Shown here piece after piece: positions 57,240 to 64,000 of a stretch of 64,000 bases of DNA (positions within the stretch are counted from its first letter, which is position 1; the number at the start of each line of letters is the position of its first letter). The translations under genes and the position numbers were made by a program. The notes beneath the pieces were generated by a model. It had not been told where the DNA came from and made no database searches. It saw only the letters and a list, made by a program, of their open reading frames with translations. Source of the DNA: Streptomyces sp. H39-S7 (GTDB taxonomy: Bacteria; Actinomycetota; Actinomycetes; Streptomycetales; Streptomycetaceae). The DNA is taken from assembly GCF_027158205.1 (NCBI RefSeq), contig NZ_JAPVLU010000008.1, forward strand, positions 1 through 64,000, in the 5' to 3' direction.

Positions 57240-59237
57240 ATGCCCGATCTGAACGACGCCGCCCGCGGCCGGATCCTCTTCGGCGGCGACTACAACCCCG
57301 AGCAGTGGCCCGAGGACGTGTGGCAGGAGGACGTCCGCCTGATGCGCGAGGCGGGCGTCAACACCGCGACCGTCGGGGTCTTCTCCTGGGCACGGCTCGA
57401 ACCCCGGCCCGGCGCGCGCGACTTCGGCTGGCTCGACCGCGTACTGGATCTGCTGGACACGAACGGCATCGGAGCGGTGCTGGCCACCCCCACCGCCTCA
57501 CCGCCGCCCTGGATGGGTGCCCGCCACCCCGAGACGCTGCCCCGCTCCGAGGACGGCTCGGTGATCTGGTACGGGTCACGCAACCAGTTCTGCGCGAGCT
57601 CGCCGGTCTACCGCGACTACGCCCGCCGGATCACCGAGGACCTCGCCGAGCGCTATCGCGAGCACCCGGCCCTGCGGATGTGGCACATCAACAACGAGTA
57701 CTGCACCAGCTGCTGGTGCGACGAGACCGCCCGCCACTTCCGCCGCTGGCTGAGCGCCCGCTACGGATCCCTGGACGCCCTCAACGAGGCCTGGGGCACC
57801 GCCTTCTGGAGCCAGCGCTACGACGCCTGGGAGGAGATCGTCCCGCCGCGCAAGGTCCAGTACATCGTCAACCCGACCCAGGGACTGGACTTCCGCCGCT
57901 TCACCTCCGACGCACTGCTGGAGTGCTTCACCGCCGAACGCGACATCGTCGCCCGGCACAGCCCCGGGATACCGGTCACCACCAACTTCATGCCGCTGTG
58001 GATCGGCCAGGACGGCTGGACCTGGGCGGGCCGGGAGGACGTCGTCTCCGTCGACATCTACCCCGACCCCAAGGACCCGCACGGCGGCGCGTACGGCGCG
58101 ATGGTCCACGACCTGACCCGCTCGCAGGCCGGCGGCCCGTGGATGCTCATGGAACAGGCGGCGGGCCCGGTCAACTGGCGGGGCGTCAACCACCCCAAGC
58201 CGCCCGGCCTGATGCGGCTGTGGTCGCTGCAGGCCGTCGCGCGCGGCGCCGACGCCGTGTGCTTCTTCCAGTGGCGGCAGTCCCGCCAGGGCAGCGAGAA
58301 GTTCCACTCCGGGATGCTCACCCACACCGGCCAGGGCGGCCGCACCTTCCAGGAGGTCAAGGGCCTCGGTGCGGACCTGGTCCGGCTGGCGGCCGCCGTG
58401 GACGGCCGCGTCGAGTCCCAGGCCGCGATCCTGCACGACTGGAACGCCTGGTGGGCCGGACAGCAGCCCGGCCGCCCCTCGACCCTCCTCGACTACGAGC
58501 AGGTGCTGCGCGCCTGGCACCAGGCCCTGTGGGAGAGCGGCATCACCACCGACTTCGCGCACCCCGAGGCGGATCTGAGCCGCTACCCGCTCCTGCTCGT
58601 CCCCCACCTCTACCTGCTCACCGACGCCGCCCTGGACAACCTGGCCGGCTACGTCCGCGCGGGCGGCACCCTGGTCTGCGGCTTCTTCACCGGAGTCGCC
58701 GACGAGGACGACCGCATCCGCGCCGGCGGCGTGGACGTCCGGCTGCGCGAACTCCTCGGCCTGGCGGCGGTCCACGAATGGTGGCCGCTCGACGGCGGGG
58801 AGACGGTCACCGTCGAGGACACCGGCCTGGGCACCTTCTCCGGCACGCTCTGGTCCGAGGACCTCGAACCCGCCGGCGCGCACCCGGTGGCCGTCCACAA
58901 GGGCGGCGTCCTGGACGGCCGCCCCGCCGTGACCCGCCACCCCTACGGGGACGGCACCGCCTGGTACGTGTCGGTGCTCCCCGAACCCGCGGCACTGCGG
59001 GCCCTTCTCGCCCGCGCCGCCGACGAGACCGGTGTACGGCCCCCACTGCCCGGCCTCCCCGCAGCGGTGGAGGCCGTACACCGCGGCAGCCTGCTCTTCC
59101 TCCTCAACCACGGGCAGCACCCGGCCACGGTGCCCGTCCCCGGTGCCCACACCGACCTGCTCACCGGCCGCGACGTCACGGACGAAATCCACCTCGACCG
59201 TTACGGCGTCGCCGTCCTGCGGCAGGACGGAACGTGA
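57240..59237 (+). CDS. GH42 beta-galactosidase
   Basis: 665 residues, no signal, intracellular. GH42 features: ILFGGDYNPEQWPEDVWQEDVRLMREAGVN at the start, the acid/base Glu in MWHINNEYCTSCWC (with cysteines that bind zinc in the family), and the nucleophile Glu in PWMLMEQAAGPVNW. The trimerisation domain and C-terminal beta domain follow. ATG 57240 is preceded by a weak GCGAG site. It would remove galactose from galactosylated xyloglucan oligosaccharides. Its TGA overlaps the GTG of the broken GH95 gene (GTGA). Confidence 0.88.
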   Translation: MPDLNDAARGRILFGGDYNPEQWPEDVWQEDVRLMREAGVNTATVGVFSWARLEPRPGARDFGWLDRVLDLLDTNGIGAVLATPTASPPPWMGARHPETLPRSEDGSVIWYGSRNQFCASSPVYRDYARRITEDLAERYREHPALRMWHINNEYCTSCWCDETARHFRRWLSARYGSLDALNEAWGTAFWSQRYDAWEEIVPPRKVQYIVNPTQGLDFRRFTSDALLECFTAERDIVARHSPGIPVTTNFMPLWIGQDGWTWAGREDVVSVDIYPDPKDPHGGAYGAMVHDLTRSQAGGPWMLMEQAAGPVNWRGVNHPKPPGLMRLWSLQAVARGADAVCFFQWRQSRQGSEKFHSGMLTHTGQGGRTFQEVKGLGADLVRLAAAVDGRVESQAAILHDWNAWWAGQQPGRPSTLLDYEQVLRAWHQALWESGITTDFAHPEADLSRYPLLLVPHLYLLTDAALDNLAGYVRAGGTLVCGFFTGVADEDDRIRAGGVDVRLRELLGLAAVHEWWPLDGGETVTVEDTGLGTFSGTLWSEDLEPAGAHPVAVHKGGVLDGRPAVTRHPYGDGTAWYVSVLPEPAALRALLARAADETGVRPPLPGLPAAVEAVHRGSLLFLLNHGQHPATVPVPGAHTDLLTGRDVTDEIHLDRYGVAVLRQDGT

Positions 59238-61443
59238 ACACGCCCCGCCGGCGCGGCAACTGGGACGCGGCCCCCGCCACCCGCTGGGAGGACGCCTTCC
59301 TCGCGGGCAACGGACGGCACGGCGCGATGGTGCACGGCGACCCGGCGGACTGGAGCGGCTGCGCGACGACATCCTGGCGGGACGCGCCGCCGAGGCCGTC
59401 CACCGCACCGTCGGCGACGGGCCCCTGCAGTGGGTCCGCCCCTTCCACCCCGCCTTCGCCGTCCGCGTCCGGCGCCCCCGCACACCGGTCACCGACTACC
59501 GCCGCACGATCGACTACCGCACCGGCACCGTCCGCACCACCTGGACCCAGGACGGCGGCCGGTGGGCCGGCGAATGCTTCGTCTCCCGCGCCGACGACGT
59601 GATCGTCCAGCGCCTCACCCCGCCCCCGTACGGCACCATCACCGCGGAGATCCACCACGACGTGCGGCTGCCGGGAGCCCCTGACGACCTCCGGGTGCTG
59701 AGCACCGCCGCCGACGTCGAGGATCAGCCGGCCGAGGCGCTGATCTCCACCTCCGTGCACTACCCGGACAGCGATCTCGGGTACTCCGGCTGGACCCGGG
59801 TCATCGCCCGCGCTGGCACGCTGCGCACATCGGGCGGCACGACGTCCGCCGAAGGCTGTACGGAGCTCACCCTCCTCACCCGCGTCGCCCCCTGGAGCGC
59901 CCCGGGCGCCCCCGCGCCGCGGCGCTCCTACGAGTCGCTGTTCGCCCGCCACCGCCCCCTGCACCAGGAACCGTACGACCGGGTGGAACTCGACCTCGAC
60001 GCCCCGGCGGGCCATCGGGCACTCCCCGCCTCGACGCTGCTCGCCGACCCGGGAACCCACCGACTCGCCCTGCTGGAGCGGCTGTTCGACGCCGGCCGGC
60101 ACCATCTGCTGTCCTCCTCGGGCCTGCTGCCGCCCCGCCTCACCGGGATCTGGACCGGTGACTGGGAAACGGCCTGGCAGGGCGCGTTCACCTGCGACGC
60201 CAACCTCAACCTGCAGCTGTCGTCGGCCGCGGTGGCAGCGCTGCCCGAGGTCTCCCTCTCCCTGGCCGCACTCGTCCGCGCCCAGCTCGACGACTGGCGC
60301 GACAACGCGGCCCGCCTCTTCGGCACGCGCGGCATCGTCGCCCCCGCCCACAGCGACGGCCTGTCCGGTCGCGCCTACCACTACTCCGACGACTACCCCC
60401 TGCATCTGTGGACCGCCGGAGCCGACTGGCTGCTGCACCCGCTCCTCGACCACGCCGCCGTCACCGGCGACCGCTCCTTCGCGCACGAGGTCCTCGCGCC
60501 GCTGCTCGCCGAGACCGCCGCGTTCTACGAGGACTTCCTGACCCGTACCGGCCCCGGCGGCACGCTCGTTCTCGTCCCCTCCTACTCCCCGGAGAACACC
60601 CCGGCCGGCGCCGGCAGCCCCGTCACGGCCAACGCCACCATGGACATCGCCGCCGCCCGGCACGCCCTGCGCGCCACCGGCGACCCCGGGCACGCCGCGC
60701 TCGCCGACCGGTTGCCGCCCTACCGGATCAACCGTGACGGCGCGCTGGCGGAATGGTCCTGGCCGGGCGATCCGGAGCGCGCCCCCGACGCCTACGACCA
60801 CCGGCACATCAGTCACCTCTACCCCGTGTGGCCGCTCGACGAGATCAACCCGTGCGACACACCCGAACTGGCCCGCGCGGCCCGCCGCGCCCTCGAACTG
60901 CGCGGCGCCGAGAACGACTCCGCCCACGGCTTCCTGCACACGGCGCTCGTCGCGGCCCGGCTCGGTGACGCACAGCGCGTGTCGGGCGCCCTGCTCTCCG
61001 TACTCGACCAGGACTTCTTCCACTCCGGTCTGATGAGCTCGCACTATCCCACGCGGGAGGTGTACAACGCCGACGCGGCCCACACCCTGCCCGCCGTGCT
61101 CATCGAGGCGCTGCTGCACTCGACCCCCGACCGCATCGTGCTCCTTCCCGCGCTGCTGCCCTTCCTCCTCACCGGCACCCTGCGCGGCATCCGCACCCGC
61201 TGCGGCGTCACCGTCACCGAACTGTCCTGGTCGGTGCCCGCCCGGCGGCTGCGGGTCGTCCTGCGGTCAGCCACCGGACGCGCGGTGCGCCTGCAGACCG
61301 GAGCCGACGGCCGTCCGCGCACCCACCGTCTCCCCGCCGGCCGGGACCTGGTCCTGAACCTTCCCCTCGGCGGGGCTCCCCCCACCAACCCCCCACACAG
61401 CAAGGGAGTCCCCCCATGCGCAGAGCCGTACGCCCATTCCTGA
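59234..61443 (+). pseudogene. GH95 alpha-L-fucosidase, frameshifted with apparent N-terminal deletion
   Basis: The N-terminus is in the second frame: GTG 59234 gives VNTPRRRGNWDAAPATRWEDAFLAGNGRHGAMVHGDPA, the expected GH95 start. At about 59341-59352 homology jumps to the first frame, RLERLRDDILAGRAAEAVH, and continues to the TGA at 61443. Family members have a further stretch of about 25 residues between these parts, so both a frameshift and a small deletion are indicated. The rest is intact, including PSYSPENTPAG with the catalytic Glu, NATMDI and HISHLYPVWPLDE. Unless the frame is restored, no full enzyme is made. It would remove fucose from fucogalactoxyloglucan. Confidence 0.75.
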
Positions 61444-62129
61444 GGACGACGCTATTGACGCCGGTCCTGGCGTTCCTCGCCGTCCTCGGCATGCTCGCCG
61501 CCCCCGCCCAGGCCGCCACCTGGTCGTCCTCCGACCAGTGGGGCACCTGGTCCAACGGCGGTTACACCCTCTACAACAACGTCTGGGGCAGTGGAGCCGG
61601 CACCCAGACCATCTGGGCCAACTCCTCCAGCAACTGGGGCGTGCACGCGAACCACCCCAACACCGGTGGCATCAAGTCCTACCCCAACGTCACCAAGTAC
61701 GTCGGGAAGCCGCTGTCCTCGCTGGCGGGCGTGAAGAGCACCTTCAACGTCTCTGTGCCGGGCAGCGGTGCGTACGAGACGGCGTACGACGTGTGGGACT
61801 CCGCCAACGCCTACGAGATCATGCTGTGGATGAACAAGACCGGCGCGGTCGGCCCGCTGGGGACCTCCCAGGGCACGGTGACTCTCGGCGGCCACAGCTG
61901 GACCGTCTACAAGGGCAGTAACGGTGCCAACGCCGTCTTCTCCTTCGTCCGCGTCGGCAACACGAGTTCCGGCACGGTCGACATCCTCGCCATCCTCAAC
62001 TGGATCAAGAACACCAAGCACTGGTTCTCCGACATCACCCTCGGCAACGTCCAGTTCGGCTACGAGATCACGTCTTCCGCCGGAGGCCTGGACTTCACCA
62101 CCAACAGCTACGGGGTCACCACCTCCTGA
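61416..62129 (+). CDS. GH12 endoglucanase/xyloglucanase, secreted
   Basis: 237 residues. Signal peptide MRRAVRPFLRTTLLTPVLAFLAVLGMLAAPAQA, then a single GH12 beta-jelly-roll domain with no binding module. The catalytic Glu residues are in AYEIMLWMN (nucleophile) and FGYEITSS (acid/base). AAGGGAG precedes the ATG, which lies within the end of GH95 (28-bp overlap). GH12 members attack beta-1,4-glucan or xyloglucan; the locus favours xyloglucan. Last gene of the operon, followed by a terminator. Confidence 0.9.
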   Translation: MRRAVRPFLRTTLLTPVLAFLAVLGMLAAPAQAATWSSSDQWGTWSNGGYTLYNNVWGSGAGTQTIWANSSSNWGVHANHPNTGGIKSYPNVTKYVGKPLSSLAGVKSTFNVSVPGSGAYETAYDVWDSANAYEIMLWMNKTGAVGPLGTSQGTVTLGGHSWTVYKGSNGANAVFSFVRVGNTSSGTVDILAILNWIKNTKHWFSDITLGNVQFGYEITSSAGGLDFTTNSYGVTTS

Positions 62130-62138
62130 AACCCGCCG

Positions 62139-62168
62139 CGCGGCGGAGCCCGGTCCGGCTCCGCCGCG
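62139..62168. terminator. Hairpin terminator after GH12
   Basis: CGCGGCGGAGCC, 6-base loop CGGTCC, GGCTCCGCCGCG: a perfect 12-bp stem, 10 bp past the GH12 stop and before the convergent roadblock gene, so it can serve both. Confidence 0.82.
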
Positions 62169-62184
62169 TGGGGTGGGCACGCCG

Positions 62185-62559
62185 TCAGACCTCCAGGTCG
62201 GCTTCGATCTTCTTGAGCTGATGCCTGGCCATCGCGAGGTTGGCCCGGCCCTTGTCCAGGGCCAGATAGAGGAAGAGGCCGTTTTTTCCCCGCCCCTTGA
62301 TCAGCCGGATGAGGTGGTACTGGCCGCCGAGGGTGATGAGGATGTCCTCGATGTCGTCCTTGAGGCCGAGCATCTCCATGGTGCGGACCTTGGCGCGCAC
62401 CACGTCGGTGTTCCCCGCGGCCGCGACCGTCAGGTCGAGGTCCTTGCCACCGCCCAGCGTGCCCAGGGCCATGCCGCTGGTGTAGTCGACGAGCGCGACG
62501 CCCAGCGTGCCCTCGATCGATGTCGTCGCTTCCTTGAGGGAGGTCTCGATGTTCGTCAT
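62185..62559 (-). CDS. Roadblock-like small regulatory protein, copy 1
   Basis: 124 residues, soluble alpha/beta: LGVALVDYTSGMALGTLGGG, TDVVRAKVRTMEMLGLKDDIEDILITLGGQYHLIRLI, FLYLALDKGRANLAMARHQLKKIE. The pattern is that of roadblock/LC7 folds, which bind and regulate small GTPases or kinases. A paralogue with the same C-terminal layout begins at the right edge of the window. The start ATG follows GGAAGGA. Confidence 0.7.
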   Translation of the reverse strand: MTNIETSLKEATTSIEGTLGVALVDYTSGMALGTLGGGKDLDLTVAAAGNTDVVRAKVRTMEMLGLKDDIEDILITLGGQYHLIRLIKGRGKNGLFLYLALDKGRANLAMARHQLKKIEADLEV

Positions 62560-62627
62560 GAGCGGGTACTTCCTTCCGGTCTGATGCGAGATGGTGCGGT
62601 CGGTGATGCGTCGGAACGGTGGTGCGG

Positions 62628-63020
62628 TCAGGTGGCCTCGGGTCGGATCATTGCCCCGTCGGTCAGTTCGGCGATGCGGGCACTGCACCGGCGGGCCTCC
62701 AGGTGGAGCCGGCCCACGTTGGCGTCCGTCCCCGCCCACGCGGTCAGCACGACGGACACTCCCGCCGCGTAGGTCGCGACATAGCCCTGCTCGCCCCGGA
62801 CCAGCAGTTCCCGGAACGCGCCCCGGTCGGTCCCGTCCGCCAGGCGAAGGGCGACCGAGAGCACGGCCGCGCTGAGCGCGGCGACGGTCTCGGACTCCGG
62901 GGTGGGAAAGTCCTGGGCCACCACCAGACCGTCGGTACTCGCCGCGAGAACGCCGGTCAGGTGCGGAACGCGGGCGCGTAACCTGCGGAGCTCTTCCAGG
63001 ACATCGGCCTCCGTCGCCAT
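62628..63020 (-). CDS. Roadblock/LC7 domain protein
   Basis: 130 residues with the family opening LRARVPHLTGVLAASTDGLVVAQDF, a central helix ETVAALSAAVLSVALRLAD, and strands QGYVATYAAGVSVVLTAWAGTDANVGRLHLEARR. Proteins of this type are CvnB-like partners in Streptomyces conservons, but no histidine kinase, DUF742 or GTPase gene is visible here. GGAGACAG precedes ATG 63020. It is 68 bp from the copy-1 gene downstream. Confidence 0.8.
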   Translation of the reverse strand: MATEADVLEELRRLRARVPHLTGVLAASTDGLVVAQDFPTPESETVAALSAAVLSVALRLADGTDRGAFRELLVRGEQGYVATYAAGVSVVLTAWAGTDANVGRLHLEARRCSARIAELTDGAMIRPEAT

Positions 63021-63099
63021 CAGCTGTCTCCTTTCGGCGCGCTGTCTCAGTGCGCGTCTCATGACGGCGATGCCGGTGCCTCATGGGGGGTCCGGAAGA

Positions 63100-63864
63100 T
63101 CACAGGGTTGCCTCCAATGCGTCACGCAGTCGGCGCAGCAGGGATATGTCGGGGTCGGCGGACAGGTCCGCGACCCAAGCGGGTATGGGGGAGGGCTCGG
63201 CCGCCGTCGATCGCCGGGGGGTGCGCAGATGCCCGGCGGCGGCCAGCCGGCGTACGTCGACGAGGGTGTGGAAGGCGGGCCGGCCCAGGAGCCGGGCCAT
63301 CGTGAAGGGAGTGCGCACACCGTCCGCCAGATCCAGGACGGCGCGCTGGCGCCGGGTGACCGCGGGGTTGTCGTCCGTCTGGTGGCGTACGACGGGCGCG
63401 CTGTCGACCTCGGGGTGCGGCCAGAGCTGGTCCAGCAGTTCCTCCCGCCGCCGGGTCTCACGTTCGACGACCTCGGCGGGCAGGGGACGCACGGGCCCGA
63501 ACCAGTGGGTGGCCCCGTAGCGGAAGCGGGTCGGGCCGGTCCTGGGCGCGAGCGCGAAGAACGCGGCGTCGAAGACCGCGCCGAGATGGCAGATCTCCAG
63601 CTCCCCGCTGGTGAGCAGGTTGCTCTCGACGAGACTGCGGCCGACCCGGCAGCGTGCGCCGGACCGGTCGATCGTCTCCTGCCACTCCGCCGCGGAGAGC
63701 CGGCGGCGGGCGAGGAGCAGGACGTCGACGCCGGGAGCGGCGGGGCTCTCGGCGTGGACGACCTTGCCGTCGAGCAGGTAGACCGTGCCGGTCTCCCGGA
63801 GCAGCGCTCCGGTGGCCCGGTCTCCGGCCATCCGGACCAGCATCGAGGGGTTCAGCGTCCTCAT
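63100..63864 (-). CDS. DUF4388-like regulatory protein
   Basis: 254 residues. The start MRTLNPSMLVRMAGDRATGALLRETGTVYLLDGKVVHAESP resembles the DUF4388/PatA N-terminal domain found with roadblock proteins in bacterial signalling. The middle has GELEICHLGAVFDAAFFALAP and the C-terminus a winged-helix-like DGVRTPFTMARLLGRPAFHTLVDVRRLAAAGHL. Its ATG overlaps the stop of the upstream gene (ATGA), so it is coupled to the roadblock-like copy 2. Role is inferred from neighbours only. Confidence 0.6.
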   Translation of the reverse strand: MRTLNPSMLVRMAGDRATGALLRETGTVYLLDGKVVHAESPAAPGVDVLLLARRRLSAAEWQETIDRSGARCRVGRSLVESNLLTSGELEICHLGAVFDAAFFALAPRTGPTRFRYGATHWFGPVRPLPAEVVERETRRREELLDQLWPHPEVDSAPVVRHQTDDNPAVTRRQRAVLDLADGVRTPFTMARLLGRPAFHTLVDVRRLAAAGHLRTPRRSTAAEPSPIPAWVADLSADPDISLLRRLRDALEATL

Positions 63865-64000
63865 CCGAGCACCAGGCGCTCGGCCAGGTTCTGCAGCCGG
63901 AGCCGGGCGAGGGCGAGGTTCCCCTCGTCCCGGTCGAGCCAGAGATGGAAGAACACGCTGCTGTCGAAGGTGGTGTCGACGAAGCACAGCAGGTGGTAGC
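63861..64000 (-). CDS. Roadblock-like small regulatory protein, copy 2 (partial at window edge)
   Basis: Only the last 45 residues or so are in the window: YHLLCFVDTTFDSSVFFHLW and then RDEGNLALARLRLQNLAERLVLG. This aligns with the C-terminus of copy 1 (YHLIRLIKGRGKNGLFLYLALDKG and on), so the two are paralogues. Its TGA overlaps the ATG of the DUF4388-like gene. The rest lies beyond 64000. Confidence 0.65.
   Translation of the reverse strand, partial: YHLLCFVDTTFDSSVFFHLWLDRDEGNLALARLRLQNLAERLVLG

Noticed and set aside
62185-64000. Standard conservon (cvnABCD)
   Set aside because: Only the roadblock type is clear; no histidine kinase, DUF742 or Ras-like GTPase is present in the window.

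Overview
The window reads as a chromosomal stretch of a Streptomyces-type actinomycete. Base composition is very GC-rich with G/C at third codon positions, GTG and TTG starts are common, genes overlap at ATGA/GTGA junctions, and almost every recognisable protein belongs to a family typical of Streptomyces. No tRNA, rRNA, CRISPR array, transposase or prophage gene was seen.

Left part (1-28.7 kb): a mosaic of short transcription units. They include a VOC protein, a GPP34 protein, a flavin-dependent oxidoreductase, a three-subunit PaoABC-type molybdenum aldehyde oxidoreductase (2369-6076), a secreted lipase, a CASTOR/POLLUX-like channel protein, a glutaminase with a C-terminal STAS-like region, an alanine-racemase-like protein lacking the PLP lysine, a DoxX protein, and a full-length RNA polymerase alpha subunit far from any ribosomal protein gene (15206-16228, a probable second rpoA). 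A phytoene-desaturase-like FAD oxidoreductase (from 16556) has its 3' end scrambled by a 122-bp insertion that is an inverted copy of its own sequence. Then follow a secreted transglycosylase, SDR/XRE and hydrolase/MarR divergent pairs with clear palindromic operators, and a probable second LexA with an SOS-box-like site.

Middle part (28.8-41.2 kb): an unrecognised biosynthetic gene cluster, all on the minus strand and largely translationally coupled. From promoter to end it encodes a PucR-type regulator, a KAS III-like enzyme with altered catalytic residues, an AurF-type diiron N-oxygenase, a small carrier protein, a seryl-tRNA-synthetase-like amino acid:carrier protein ligase, a reductase-type SDR, a second ferritin-like diiron protein, a phosphopantetheinyl transferase fused in frame to an acyl carrier protein, an MMPL exporter, a membrane methyltransferase and a fatty acyl-AMP ligase. 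My inference is that it joins a fatty acyl unit to an N-oxidised amino acid unit. This is the best candidate for an undescribed system.

Right part (41.8-64 kb): a secreted metalloprotease and a cell-surface protein precede a complete xyloglucan-utilisation locus. It has a LacI repressor, GH31, GH3, an ABC importer (binding protein plus two permeases, no ATPase), secreted GH74 and GH12 xyloglucanases, intracellular GH42, and a GH95 fucosidase that is broken by a frameshift with an apparent small deletion. Four near-identical palindromes (TCGAAGCGCTTCGA type) mark the LacI, GH3 and transporter promoters, so the locus looks like one regulon. Secreted enzymes would cut the polymer, the importer would take up oligosaccharides, and the cytoplasmic glycosidases would strip xylose, glucose, galactose and fucose. 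The window ends in a minus-strand group of roadblock/LC7-like small regulatory proteins that runs off the right edge.
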